Shown in pieces: positions 25,340 to 37,757 of a stretch of 64,000 bases of DNA. Made by a program: the position numbers and the translations under genes. A model generated the notes under the pieces. That model searched no databases. It was not told the DNA's origin and worked only from the letters and a program-made list of their open reading frames with translations. This DNA comes from Notospermus geniculatus (lineage: Eukaryota > Nemertea > Pilidiophora > Heteronemertea > Lineidae): contig NMRB01002070.1 of assembly GCA_002633025.1 (NCBI GenBank), positions 1 through 64,000 on the forward strand, in the 5' to 3' direction. The first letter of the stretch is position 1; each line of letters starts with the position of its first letter.

Positions 25340-25450
25340 CCTAGAACATCACAAAATTTGACGTCACAGACATGTCATGGCCTCCACGTCATCATGGATG
25401 ACATTGTGGCGTGCACTTCTCTGTGACGTCAAATTTCATGACGTTCTACA
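25340..25450. repeat. Hairpin repeat
   Basis: GAACATCACAAAATTTGACG and TCACAGA are mirrored by TCTGTGACGTCAAATTTCAT and GACGTTCT. Confidence 0.65.
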
Positions 25451-25899
25451 TGATGAAAACAGGTCCTCTACGTTATACTCGTCGGCAACCCGAGTAAGCC
25501 TTTGATGTGTCGGGTGTAATTAGCGCACGGATGTGTTTGTTTTGGCAATATTGACCCAGGAAAATGATCGCGCCTGAGCCTAATATCTCTTTTGGTAATG
25601 GTCAGATAAGTCTAGAAGTTGCTTTATTCTTTTTAGAATGACTTTGTTATTTAAAAAAGCACTTTAAAATTTTGAAAACGACCCAGAAATAAGGAATTTG
25701 AAACAAGTTTTATCATGAGTCAGCGGCCGAATTTTCCGTCCGCCATCTTGTTTGGCTCTTCCCGCAAACACCTAAACGCCCTTCATCGACCGTCAGGCAA
25801 AGCGTGGGTATTGTGTGCGTTAATTGCCCCTTAATTGCCGTGGTACTCGACGATGTATGTGGGTCAATTGGTCATTGTTTGATGTGTTTAGAAATTCGA

Positions 25900-28300
25900 T
25901 TCCATCTCATGAAACTAAAGTTTACCAACGTGTCAACACCGCCAGACAAGCATTAAAGTCTGTTGTGGTCAGCGCCAGTAGTCCTCTAATAAAATTTTGT
26001 ACCTAACTTCAGTCATAAGATGCACAACTTTGTCTTGGCATTTCATCACTTGCGCTGCTTATGCTTAGCAAACTATTCCTAATCAGCAGTGACAGTTTCG
26101 ACGGAACATCCATCTAGGCCTACTTCAGATGGCCTGACGATGTTTTGGCGGGAAACCCTGTGTGACCAGTGACTGGGAAGGCCACTTAATATTCATATGA
26201 CCTGTATGACGTATTTATACTGCATCATCCAATAAGTGAGAGATACCACACTGGGATTCCCCTGACATCATTCTGAAAACTTATATTTAGCACACCATGT
26301 GCAATTCATGTTCATGATTCGTGATTTGAAACTTGGCATACACACGTTGCCGTTTCTGACCAGCTTTTGTAATACTCCTTGAAAAGTTGAGATCAGTATT
26401 AGAGGCACTCCCTGGCGTTCTATGATAGATCTGGGACTTGGGCAAAATGCAAAGCATGGGGGATTATTGATTTATTCATGATTTGGGGAATTTTTTTGAC
26501 AAGTCAAGTGAGGAGAGCTGAGCTGTTTGTTGCTGCATATTACTGCAAATTTTGCCACATAGTTTCATGTTCATGTTGAATATTTAGGGTGGGCTCGATC
26601 ACTGGCTTCCAATATGGGAGTATATTTAGGAGAGCTATGGCTCTCTTAAGTCATTTAGCAACAGTTATTTTTAGCTGTCGCGCTTATTTTTCATTTCATG
26701 CACTGTGGAAAGTCCCGCTTGGCGCTAGCCTGAACGTAACACGAACAGTAGGCCTAAAATAAAGTTCTATATGTTATCATGCTGCGATTCTTCACTGTCA
26801 TCGCTTTAAGCCCGAATAAAACACAACCCCTGCTTACCTCTTGCTTATACATTGTACTATCACTTTCACGATATCTGATGGGGCTATTTTGGTAAGTATT
26901 AAAATTTTCAAGCCCCTGATGCTGGCTTATCGGCCGTGGTCCTGGCCACTGACCAAAACAGAGGAGACAACATATACAAAGGAAATGCTCTTAATTCACT
27001 TCGAGACCTTCAATTCGAATTAACTCTTCACACTATAGATGTCCCAAAACACTTAAAACAGTTTGTCGACGTTTATTCAATTGAATACATTACAATGACA
27101 AGACACTTTATATGCGGACATACTTTACTGCTACACCGGTGCCATAAGAGATCTCATGCCCCCGATATCAGATGCCCGCTTTCCCGCCTGAATAAAGATC
27201 TCGTGACATAAGTTTCTGTCTGTCAGTGCCAGGCTGACCCTCATTGTTGGAAGGCATCTTATATCGGGTGAGGGGGATGACATTCTATAACAGTGTCGCA
27301 ATGCCGCTAGTGAAAACTCCCCGGAGTTTTCCGGAATTGGTAAGGGATTGTGGTCAGTCTTGGCCTATTGGGGTCTACTCAGTCAAAAACTGCATACCTT
27401 ATAGGAATCATATTTATGACCACGCATGTTTATGCTAATGTTTACGCTTACTGGGAGGCTGGTGTAAAAGGTTTAAATAAAAGAGATAAAAGCTGCGACA
27501 ATTACCCCTTTCAGCAGACGTGATCGGTCATTCACACCTCCATTATCATGATTATTGTATGTGTGGACAGCAACAGCCAATCCTGATTACCGTACCAAAG
27601 CAGAGCAAACTAGTAACACAAACTAAACACCACTTCTTAATGAGTCCCATTGTGTAGTCAATTAATGTCCAAGGTACCTTCATGGTACAGATTGTGCAGT
27701 GTATGTGTTGGAAGGAAAAAAAGTTGACTTTGGTGACCAAAAATTTTGCAGAAATTGTAAATGTTAATTTCCCTTTCATAACGTCGGTGCTTTGAGTAAA
27801 TCCTTTGAAACTTTGTCAGACTTGGTGTTAATGTTTCAGAGAATAAGGATATCTATGCAGTTTTTATGGCCAACATGCACCTTGATCGGAATTTGGGAAA
27901 GCTAATGACAAACAATTTTCACATAAGGTTTAAGAATTGTTTTCCATTCCAACAGCTAAATATTCTCACTGCTTTCGTCATTTTCCTCTAAAGCTTTGTC
28001 CGATTAGTCTGATGTTTCAGAGAATGAGGATAGTTCACCGGTTAATTAGTGGAAGTTGATAAACACAGTTTTCACATTAATTTAAAGAAGTATTTTCCCT
28101 TTAAACAATTATTGAATATACTCTCTTTTTGAGCCTGAAACTTTGTCCGACTTGGTATTGACGTCGTGCAGTTTTGATGGAAACTGTCCCATCTTTATCA
28201 GAGTTGGCGATCTGCGATAGGCTGCTCTTGTGAGATCTGATTTACGACACTCAACACTTTACAGGAAGAGAAACCAAAAGGAAAGGCAGAAAAGTCGACA
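25900..28300. other. Stretch without recognised gene
   Basis: Mostly unique AT-rich sequence with no supported exon. A CpG-rich patch just before it (25720-25800) contains CCGCCATCTTG, a YY1-type word, without a coding continuation. Confidence 0.5.
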
Positions 28301-28309
28301 CACACAATG

Positions 28310-28452
28310 ATATTACTACAAGAAGTCGTTTTCCAGAATTTCATTGCAAATTTTCGACCCCAACAGGGGTTTTCCTCAGCCACTTTCTGTGAAACTCCAG
28401 AAAGACTGAAAAGACAGTCAAAATTCTGGAAGACGACTTCTTGCAGTATATT
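28310..28452. mobile_element. Palindrome of the GACCCCAAC family
   Basis: CAAGAAGTCGTTTTCCAGAA and ATTTTCGACCCCAACAGGGG at the left face AAATTCTGGAAGACGACTTC at the right. Confidence 0.7.
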
Positions 28453-28506
28453 ACAGGAAGAGAAAGGTTCTGAATTCAAATCGTATGATCCCGTTTGCAA
28501 GTCATA

Positions 28507-28860
28507 TGCCGTGTTCACACTAGGGTTTTATATCGAATCGAATTCGCAATAAAGGCCTATTCCGATATAACGCGTCACACTCAATTCGAAATAGATCACT
28601 TTTATATCGATTTAACCAAACCGGTATTTGAATCGGTTTCGATTCGCATTAGCCAAATCGAAATAGTTATGTACACTGCACAGTATACATTCAATGTAGG
28701 CCTAACGTCATGATAGTTTATTGCGGGTTGAGTGTGACGCGTTTTGTTTCGAATCGAAATCGGTTTAGTAGTAGTGTGACCCGACCCGACGTAACCAAAT
28801 CGATTTCCGTATTTCGATTTACGGAAACCGATTTCGATGCGAAATAGGTGTGAACGCAGC
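28507..28860. mobile_element. GTGTTCACAC-ended element of inverse TATCGAATCG words
   Basis: The ends GCCGTGTTCACAC and GTGTGAACGC bound 350 bp of alternating inverse pairs (TCGAATCG, AATCGAAAT, ACCGATTTCG). No coding sequence is present. Confidence 0.65.
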
Positions 28861-29613
28861 AGAAGATGACTTTTCCCAAATTCTGCACTCCACATTTCGT
28901 TGCCTCCACATAAGAGCACAATATGTCATCTAGAAAATCGGACTGCATTCGTATGTCAACTTGATATATCAATTATTCTTACCGAGTTTCAAGGATCTCA
29001 ATTCAAGATCCAAAAGTTACGGACAAGCGTTCAAGTGATTTTTATCTCAAGTGGAGACGACTATTTTTCTGTGTGATGCTGAGCAGCATCAATAACTTCA
29101 AAGGCATCGAGTGATAAATAAAGCCGGGATTATTTCATGAAGCATTGGTTAGTCCGATGAAAGCAGCATATAGAAAATGAAATTTTACTTTAAAACCGAT
29201 GATTAACGCAGAAGTTTGAGAAGATTGGGTCCGAGGTTCCTTTATATCTATTATTGACTAGGAACGAAAAACGTTTGCATGGTAGACATTTTTAACTGCT
29301 ACACCACTGTCGTTCACAGATATTCGCCGGAGCATGAACATATCCGACATTTTCCCTTGGCCTAAATTCCCCAACTTTGAGTTCAACTGAACTAGACCCA
29401 CCTGAATTTTATAAACCATAGAAAGAGTACACTGTATTTAGCCCCCAACAAGGTGGACACAATGCATTGGACAAACAACGTTGATATAGTGTACACATAA
29501 TTAATTTAGACAAAGCGGGTGTATTGTACCCCCTGCCGTTCTGGGATGGATTGGGTGGGCTGTGAGCAGAGGGAGGCGACCGCAGGATCAGCCAGCCATA
29601 TCAGTGAGTCAAC

Positions 29614-29892
29614 AACCAAATAGGATTGTTTATTTAGTGGTTTATTTTGTTTATTCACGCTGAGGTGTTGCCGGCCAGCAAGAGAAGAGGGCCCGTTTTC
29701 GGCATGTACGCCGATATGGAGTGGCTGCATTGAAATATCGTGCGAAATTACCCCTCATATTTTCAGTACCCCCAAACCCTGAAATTATCACGGTCAAAAC
29801 CAAATAGGATTGTTTATTTAGTGGTTTATTTTGTTTATTCCCGCTGAGGTGTTGCCGGCCAGCAAGAGAAGAGGGCCCGTTTTCGGCATGTA
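29614..29892. repeat. 95-bp direct repeat pair
   Basis: AACCAAATAGGATTGTTTAT through GTTTTCGGCATGTA occurs at 29614-29708 and 29798-29892 with essentially one difference (TTCACGC against TTCCCGC). Confidence 0.9.
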
Positions 29893-29939
29893 GGACCGCT
29901 AACTGGTGCCGGCCTCTGACGGCAGTAAAGTCTCCCATT

Positions 29940-32110
29940 GGAAGTTTTTGTATGGGAAAACAAACTTTTCAGAACAGACATGACAGAAGTTGATCCAAGT
30001 GCACAGAGGCCCACAAATGTCTTTTTTAAAAAGACACCCCCTGGAGAGGCAAAGGAAACTCACATGGAGCAAGAATAAGAGGGAATTTTTTGTCCAGAAC
30101 CTTTCATCTTGCAGACATTATCTATTTCCCTAACCAACGTATGTCAAAAACTTCAAAATCCCAATTTGTCTTTTGTATCATCAACTTACAATTCCCTTCC
30201 GATACTCCCACATCCTCCTATCTCCTTCGAATATCTAGCTATGTTATTTGTAACCCAACATGTCCGAATTGGCGGTGAGCTATGACGCGTAAAAGAACGG
30301 GCATATCTGCCTGAAAGAATTTCAAGTAAGCAGTTACCGAATCTTAATCAGACTCTAGGGATGAGTTTAAAAATAAGATTCGCAATCTGAATTATATCCA
30401 AGAGGAATAACAGTATACCTTTTTACGGTTCTCATTTCGTGAGTCAGGATTTGAATTCTTTTCCAAGTTATCTTTACGCCATGGTGATCACCGAGGCGCA
30501 GTTTCTATCGGCCAATTGATCTCCACAATGGATCCACGAGCCGCGGTATTCAACTACCACGGTTGCAGACGTCATCTTTTTCTACAGTTTATTACCACTT
30601 GTTCTCGATGCCGCTGAAGGTGGTATTAAACTTTTGTAAATTTGTAGTTACGATTTGTACTTACTCAATGCCACTGAAGGTGGTATTTTGACCTAACTTC
30701 TGTAAATTTGTAATGTTGCTTTTGAAATTGACAATACGGCAATATTATGCGATTTTCAAATGATCTAAGCAATACTGAGTAACCTTTTTCATCTTGAAGA
30801 CATCAAAGTAGCCAGGAATCTGGGACATAAGTATCCTTGCTTACAAGATCAATCCAAAAGGCTGGCTAAAAAATCTAAAATGCTCAGCATATCTGAGTTT
30901 TTACTTGTCATATATTTATAATGCATTTCCAATTCAATAATTTGATGAAGAAAGGAAGTGGGTTTTCCTAGCTGAAGTGGCCTTCTTGACAACAGGCCTA
31001 CTACATGCACGCGTGCCTAGGAATGAACTCCAACTCTGGTTTATGGACAAAATGATTATCTAACACCCAAAGTATTGGCCCTCAAATCAAGAGAACGCTA
31101 CTGCTACCTATTGTGTGATATTGTAAATAGAATGAAAGATGCCACATCATAACTATTATCATCCAAATTATATTAAACTTTGTACTAAAACTTTGACTGA
31201 AAGGGATGCAGAGCTGAGCCTACAGGCCTTTAGGCAGAGATGAAGGGGGGGGGGGGTATTGTANGGGGGGGTATTGTACAAGAGACAGCAGTTGGTCTTG
31301 GTCTGGTGGTCCACTTGCAGATGCAAAGGAGGTGAGGTCCTACAATGTATTTCACTAAAGGTTGGCCTTGAAATTGAAAGGTGTTGAATCACACTCAATT
31401 TGTTAATGGCTAACAATGAAATTGACAAGGCCTAGCTATTACTGGTATTAGGCCTACACTACAGCTAAGTTTTGGTGGTAGGCCTATCATCTCATGATTG
31501 GGACACTGAAGAACTGCCTAAATTAGGCCTAACAGGTGTCCTTTCAAAATCATATGCCTATTAATGAACTTCAAATGAAAGGGGTGCAGCTAGGCTTTAG
31601 TAGCATTGAATTTCATTAATATCCAGGAAAACCGCCAGAACTGGCTGCTAACAGTCATGTTGAGGAACAATTAATTGATCATTATGAATATACAATGTAA
31701 TTCCTGGTGGCCTATTTCACGCCATGCATTCATGCGTTGTTTTGTATGCATGCTACTGTAGTTGGGTAATCGCGCCAAGATGTCACTCACTTTCAGAGCT
31801 GCTGCGACAGGCAAAAGAAGCAGCGTGGTACGGCTACATTACAAATCCAGTTAATTTGATTCATAAATTATTGAAAGCGGACAATTACTCAGAACGACCG
31901 TATCTCAGCATCATCGGGCTATCGATTTTTGTCGGGAAGAGCCAGTCGTGAGGCTGGACTGACAGATACACACAGACTGGCACAGGACGGTGTCAGAACC
32001 AACTTGGAGACGCTTCAAAAACATGACAATTACTCTAGTCAGGACCCGAAAAAGCGTCCTAAACACAGATACAGATGTTTTTAAAAGATTTATGTAACTG
32101 ATAGGCTGAC
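29940..32110. other. Stretch without recognised gene
   Basis: No supported exon. A G-run at 31246-31278 with one undetermined base (31264) is a likely sequencing trouble spot. TGCCGCTGAAGGTGGTATT-like words repeat at 30610 and 30670. Confidence 0.5.
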
Positions 32111-32114
32111 TTAC

Positions 32115-32213
32115 CATTCTTTCGTTGAGGATTTGACTGTTTCCTTCGGCCGAATTTGGCCGCAGGTTCCATCCTTTCATGTTGATGATGTATTCGAGCA
32201 CGCTATTGCGCAT
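32115..32213 (-). CDS. Candidate first coding exon of an unidentified gene
   Basis: On the minus strand an ATG at 32213 opens 33 codons that include EYIINMKGWNLRPNSAEG, then run straight into a strong donor (ATG followed by GTAAGTCAG) in phase 0 at 32115. The upstream 200 bases are GC- and CpG-rich and the frame stays open to 32441, as expected for a promoter-proximal first exon. Residue composition and hydrophobic spacing look like real protein, unlike the surrounding chance frames. I do not recognise the family and could not find the next exon to the left with confidence, so this may be the start of a gene whose remaining exons are small or lie outside the window. Confidence 0.42.
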
Positions 32214-32772
32214 GTCACGCGCGCTTCCGGGTTTAGCAGACGACGGTATTTTCCAGCCTCGTTCCCGGGGGTTGCAGCGCGAGGTTGGAGATGCAAGGAA
32301 GGACTCAATGGATGGAGCCGGGGGATGGAGAAGCATCATAACACGTGGCCATGGTGGCGTTCTCCTCACAGAGCGGTCAGCGGTGGATAGGCCTACCGCC
32401 GCATGGTAGGATGACGGGACGGTAGGATGAAGCACGCTCATCCGTTGATTCGCATCCGAAATTCATCTCTCGATGGGTCTTATATCTAAATACAAATGTA
32501 CCATCGACTTTTTTGCCCGCTTCTATGGTAGATTCCGACGCGTGGCAAACCACAAGACAAAAGAACAGTGTGCGGCTTCGAATAACCAAACGAGACAAAA
32601 TTCAGCGGCAGCAAATTGCTGAATTTTACGCCGGATAAAAACAAAAATGATACATGTATAGACATAATGGGTCATATGAATAAAGACTAGCAAATGCTTT
32701 TACTTGGATTTTGCAGTACAAATGCACTACGGTATCCTGTACAGATCTGAAGTAAAAGCATTTGCTAGATTT

Positions 32773-33016
32773 TATACAGGAAGTCAACTTCCAGATTTTG
32801 CAAATTTTCGACCCCAACCGGGGTCTTCTTCAGGCTGGCACTTAACAGTACAAGACTCTAGAATAGACTGAGCTGAGTCCCTGAAGTAGATCTAAATATC
32901 CCTGCAAACAAGATGAGTGAGCAATTAAGAAAAGAATAAGGTCCAAGCCCCACAAGGTTGCTGGACCTGNTGGGGTCGAAAATTTGCAAAATCTGGAAGT
33001 TGACTTCCTGTATATT
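32773..33016. mobile_element. Palindrome of the GACCCCAAC family, long arms
   Basis: TATACAGGAAGTCAACTTCC and the following GATTTTGCAAATTTTCGACC are mirrored at 32972-33016. One undetermined base lies at 32970, in the right arm. Confidence 0.82.
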
Positions 33017-33714
33017 ATCACGTTGTGTGTCAATTTTAGTGCTATTTCTTTCTTTGTATGCTAGATTTTATTCATCACCCATTATAACAAGGATAAGTGC
33101 AAATACGAACAGAGTAACGTACCGGGGAGCTTTTTTAAAACTCCGTAATGATTGACCGTGAGGAAGCAAACTTTATCACTTGTGAAACACATCGAATGGG
33201 GTGGGCCGCCAAGGGGGGTGACGAACACAGACATGGCAACATGGCTAAGAAATCTAGCCATTATACATTAGACACTGATATGGTCGTCATTTGAAACACG
33301 ACACAAGAACTGAGTCCACACCCAGTATTTAAAGTCCATACATGGGTCAACTTCGTGCCATAGGCCTACACACCTTTGTGTAAACCAAGGTCTACTAGTC
33401 CAAAACAAAATTCTGCCGGTTAACACTGGAGTTCAGTTCAATGACACAAATGATAGCAAGACAGGAAAAGAGCGGTGAAAGAAAAGTCCAAGCAACACTT
33501 CACCAATTTTTGGGTTGGTCAGTCAGTCAGGGGTCTGTTTCATAAAGTGACTTAAAGCTGACGGTGCCATTAACTTCAATGCATTTTCCATTTGTTTATT
33601 AAAGGTACCAGCTTAAAGTCTTCTGAACACATGGACATGTTCAGGCGTTCTAAAAGTGTTTCACTCGAGGTGTTCTAAGAAATAACACTGGTGGTCAAAA
33701 TGGACCATTTACAT

Positions 33715-33980
33715 ACCTGCGATATCGGTTGCGATATTCCAGCAGAAAACAAAAGAAAGCCCTGGCTGCTGTACCACGTGACCTCCATATCGCATCCGAT
33801 ATTTATCTCGATCGCCACGTGGAGCGAACGCTGATCTGATATCGTCCTATCGCATATCGGATAGCGGATAACGCGTGCAGTGCGGAGTTTTGGAAAATGG
33901 CTTGGAACGATCAGACTGCGATGTCGCATATCGTTAAGGTTGTATCGCATATCGGATAATGGATGTCAGGTAAACACAGT
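33715..33980. mobile_element. GATATCGG-rich palindromic element
   Basis: CATACCTGCGATATCGGTTG opens a region of CGATATC and TATCGGATA inverse words that ends TCGGATAATGGATGTCAGGT. The right end resembles those near 34174 and 37045. Confidence 0.5.
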
Positions 33981-34016
33981 TTTATAGGCCTGCAATCGCG
34001 ATTTCTGCAGCGATGG

Positions 34017-35228
34017 AATGAAAGTGTCAATGTGACCCCTTGTCTCGGATACACCACTGGCGCCAGTGAGGCACCACCGGTATAAAAAACAAACGGTTGG
34101 GCCGCCAATGTGCTGTCAAGTTGAGGAACGCACTGAAGACGGGTTCTTTTCGCATATCGCAGCGCGCGGATGTCAGGTAAACACGGTTAAACACAGCCAA
34201 ATTAGGGCGTGGTTTGAATCCCCCACGCAAAGACGGGCGAAAAGAAGAGACAGCCATCTCCCTTTCATGGCGTCCCAGGCTCGTCTATCCAGCAACGCCA
34301 AAACGTGGCCTTATACTGACCGAGCAAACTGATTGGTCGAGCCCGCTACGGGGGTCCTCAATCTTACATAACGGATCGAGGCCTATGGTGATTGCGCTCT
34401 GTTTTGAAGCAGCAGTCGCATGCGGAGTGGGGTGTGCAACGGATGCTTCTGCGAGATGACTAAACCTTTCAGTTCCTTAACGGATTCACGAATGCGGCCA
34501 CTTCGTCTCCTGCTTGACAGGCCCAGCCACCTTCGAAGATAAAGGACACTGAATTCTTCATAAGCATACGTATACCAGCGTTCTCATCGCCACCGCGTCC
34601 ACCTCTTGTCTTCAGCACATCCATCAAATGAACGTGTCAATGTGACCCCTTGTCTCGGATACACCACTGGCGCCAGTGAGGCACCACCGGTAAAAACAAA
34701 CGGTTGGGCCGCCAATGTGCTGTCAAGTTGAGGAACGCACTGAAGACGGGTTCTTTTCGCATATCGCAGCGCGCGGATGTCAGGTAAACACGGTTAAACA
34801 CAGCCAAATTAGGGCGTGGTTTGAATCCCCCACGCAAAGACGAAAAGAAGAGACAGCCATCTCCCTTGCATGACGTCCCAGGCTCGTCTGTCCGCCAGCA
34901 ACGCCAAAACGTGGCCTTACTGATCGAGCAAGCTGATTGGTCGAGCCCGCTACGGGGGTCCTCAATCTTATATAACGGAGGCCTATGGTGATTGCGCTCT
35001 GTTTTGAAGCAGCAGTCGCATGCGGAGTGGGGTGTGCATCGGATGCTTCTGCGAGATGACTAAAAACTTTTCAGTTCCTTAACGGATTCACGAATGCCGC
35101 TCCTTCGTCTCCTGCTTGACAGGCCCAGCCACCTTGGAAGATAAAGGACACTGAATTCTTCATAAGCATACGTATACCAGCGTTCTCATCGCCACCGCGT
35201 CCACCTCTTGTCTTCAGCACATCCATCA
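34017..35228. repeat. Tandem duplication of an approximately 600-bp segment
   Basis: Copy 1 spans about 34017-34626 and copy 2 about 34627-35228. They match through almost all of their length, with scattered substitutions and small indels (for example an extra TA in GGTATAAAAAAC of copy 1). Both start in similar sequence (AATGAA, one base, GTGTCAATG) and end in CTTCAGCACATCCATCA. Each contains a GC-rich part, a MITE-end-like GGATGTCAGGTAAACACGG and the minus-strand coding tail. The high identity implies a recent event or an assembly artefact of two haplotypes. Confidence 0.85.
34469..34626 (-). pseudogene. Second copy of the same unidentified coding tail
   Basis: The minus strand repeats LKTRGGRGGDENAGIRMLMK and the following residues down to NPLRN and TGA at 34469, with only a few substitutions (FEGG for FQGG, EVAA for EGAA). 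The copy begins abruptly at the duplication boundary near 34626, so upstream codons are missing. It is either a truncated duplicate or a repeat-borne fragment. Confidence 0.4.
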
Positions 35229-35530
35229 GAACTCGTAATGCATCACCTCGACTGCCTGAGATATTCAAATAAAGCTCTAAAAAGTGTTGATGTACTTCAT
35301 TAATGCGCCTCTGGCATCTTGTTGCTCAATCCAAGTGTCGCAATAGATTGCTCTTGTTGTGGACTTGGACTACTTTCTGACGTGCTGAGCAAGGATGACT
35401 GCCGACGTAATTGACAGGTGGTGGTACCCGCTGACAAGTTCCGCCACAACCGCCGGGAACATCACCGGCAGAAGACGCACGCGAGAACCTCATCAGGCGG
35501 CAGTTATGAATGTATAAATAACACATAAAA
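35071..35530 (-). pseudogene. Unidentified coding relic with frameshift; 3' end duplicated next door
   Basis: Minus-strand codons from about 35305 to 35071 read INEVHQHFLELYLNIS, then SGSRGDALRVLMDVLKTR and end NPLRN before TGA. Just upstream, another frame reads STSESSPSPQQEQSIATL and LSNKMPEA and would run directly into INEVHQ if one extra base near 35307 were removed. The composition is protein-like across both frames, so I read this as one ancestral coding sequence interrupted by a single-base shift. The last 50 or so codons occur again, with the frame intact, in the neighbouring duplicate. I do not recognise the family. A transposon-derived gene, a retrocopy or an annotation of two real exons are all possible. 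Confidence 0.35.
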
Positions 35531-35839
35531 TAGCGGAACCGACGACCATTGCTCAAGAGGTGTTGCTACCCCGATCAGGTATTGAAATTTTGCGTGGTAG
35601 ATCGGATTCCATCCAAATTGGGTGTCGGGATATTTGCAGTGTGGCTGCGTCATGGCACCTACGTCCTGGTTTTGCTCGACAGTTCTGCTAATCGGCGTTG
35701 ACGGTAGAAAAACCATTATCGGTCATGGTATGAACAAGCCTGCATCACCCGAAAAGGCCCTTCAAAAGGAGAAGACGAATAACTTCTTTTGCGACGAGTG
35801 AAGCCCAAGAACTTCTTGGGCTGATCGTGAGTCACAATC

Positions 35840-35949
35840 ATGGGCCCGTATACTAGAAGTCTCCTTCTCTAAGGTCCACTTTAAACTTTTGTATTTTGCC
35901 TGCAAGCAATAGCTAAAGGTAGTCCAGAAGCTTCTAGAATACGGCCCAT
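35840..35949. mobile_element. GGGCC palindrome
   Basis: ATGGGCCCGTATACTAGAAG pairs with the inverse of ATGGGCCGTATTCTAGAAG at the right end. Confidence 0.65.
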
Positions 35950-36007
35950 GGTATTTTAGCGGCCTTGACGTTCATCAGCCAGGCCTAAAACAATCGCGTC
36001 GTGATAA

Positions 36008-36781
36008 CAGGCCACCCAACAACCTTTGACCAAAATAATATAGGAATTATAGGAGCTTCCAAGCAAATATATAGGAAAATTATAGGAATTTTAAACAAAT
36101 TTTATAGGAAATTTATAGGAATCCAGTGATAGAAAAGGTACATGTATCTGACATTGGTTTACCACCCTTGACTTGCCCACCCAAGGCATGTTGGCCACCC
36201 TCTTAAAATTTGTGGGGCATATTTTAGGAACAATTTTTTTGAAAAGAAGGAAATCCTAGGAAAAAAGAGAATGGAAATGACAGCGGGGAGGGGGCCCAGG
36301 AAGGTTTCAACTGTGAAGGCGTGGGGGGAGTGCGAGGGGGTGCCCCCCCTCGCGCAGAAATTTTTTTAAAAGCTGGGATGCCGGAGGTACTATTTCCCGG
36401 CATTTCAGCCGTGAAATCAAGTCTATATAGGGTACTTAAGCATTCTAAAGGCTGAGGGGGCCAAAGTTCAGTGGAGCCATGGTTGGTAACACTAGACAAG
36501 AGTGGTTCCGGCATATTTCAAGTACCCAACAGGGTAGAGGGTGCAGTCCGATAATGCGAGCGCCGAAGGCGCGAGCCACCAGTGACATTTGAAGACCGTG
36601 AGAACATTACAACGCCAATTTTTTGCCAGTTGTTCAATTCTTTCGAATAAATATGGTGAAAATATAGGAAATATAGGAGAAAATAACAAATATATAGGAA
36701 ATATAGGAATATAGGAAATATAGGAGGAGGGTAGGTGAATATATAGGAATTATAGGAAATATAGGAACGTTGGGTGGCCTG
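36008..36781. mobile_element. Terminal-repeat element with TATAGGAA satellites inside
   Basis: The ends are CAGGCCACCCAAC and its exact inverse, flanked by TGATAA on both sides (36002-36007 and 36782-36787). Both ends inside the element consist of short runs built on TATAGGAA or ATAGGAAAT. The middle is GC-rich and non-coding. The total length is 774 bp. The superfamily is unclear because 6-bp targets are unusual. Confidence 0.8.
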
Positions 36782-36954
36782 TGATAAACGCTCCACAAGG
36801 TTTGCGCAATCAGAGAACGATCACACTAATGCGGTCACCGCGGCTCGCGATAGCGCAACGACGCGCATCAACCATCGGGAAATAAAGCGCGCGGCAAAAA
36901 CTACCGCACGGTCGCCACGTGTGTGCCGCGTCAGAAAAAGGCCCGTTTCCACTA

Positions 36955-37060
36955 GTTTACCGCGGACACCCGGAATGCGGAAGCGGTATACGCAAAGCAT
37001 TTTCGCATACAACATATCGCTTCCGCATCCCGTATACCGCATTCCGGATGTCTGGTAAAC
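36955..37060. mobile_element. GTTTACC MITE
   Basis: GTTTACCGCGGACACCCGGA at the left against the inverse of GTTTACCAGACATCCGGAAT at the right. The centre is rich in CGCATA and GTATACCGC inverse words. Confidence 0.75.
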
Positions 37061-37111
37061 GCAGCTTTTGCAGAGAGCGATGCGTTTTTCACAGGCACAG
37101 GGATGATTGAG

Positions 37112-37262
37112 GGTAGATTCATACTTTTCCGTTTTGCACTTTGCGCTTGTGCGTTCACTATGTTTATGTGTGGTACCAATAATAACATTACTTTTTCTAC
37201 CACGCACTCACATAAGAAACGGAGAAGCGCAAAGCGCATAACGCAAAGTATGAATTTGCCTT
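37112..37262. mobile_element. ATTCATACTTT MITE
   Basis: GGTAGATTCATACTTTTCCG and TTTGCACTTTGCGCTTGTGC at the left match the inverse of AAGCGCATAACGCAAAGTAT and GAATTTGCC at the right. Confidence 0.7.
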
Positions 37263-37757
37263 AACACGCGAAATGATTTGCACAGCCATCGAAGAACTCT
37301 ACAAACCCTGTGAGAAGCGCGCCGCTCACCATAAAACGCGGTGGAAACCGCTCAGTGTGGTCTTTGCGAAGCTCTCGTAACTTTTACCGCTGGCGCAACC
37401 CCATAGTCCTCGTGGTCACCTTCCCTGCCCTCGGATACACAACAGTAACTATTCTCCATTTGCGGGAAACCTATTTTTTCACTATCAGTATGGCAAAGAT
37501 TTTGCGTCCCTTAAATATACGGGACTTTGTATAACAATTAACACCGACTCCCAATACTTGCTAAAACTAGCGAGCGAGCCCCGGAGCGAGCGCTCACCGT
37601 CGATCGGCGGCGCTCGTTGTGACAACGCAGCGGAGGCACTGGGCGTTTCCCTGGAGATCAAAATGACCGCGGTAGTAGGTACGTTTCTCACAGTCAGCGC
37701 AGTGTCCCGCGTGCCGTGCACAGTTGTCGCTTGGCGACACTAGATATCGCGTTGGGT

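Noticed and set aside
25720-25800. CCGCCATCTTG patch as a promoter with a start codon in a YY1 site
   Set aside because: The minus-strand frame from that ATG stops after eight codons and no donor follows.
25298-29938. ATGGGAGACTTTAC at 25298 and its inverse near 29938 as ends of one 4.6-kb transposon
   Set aside because: Homology covers under 35 bases, the word also occurs at 59707, and nothing coding lies between them.
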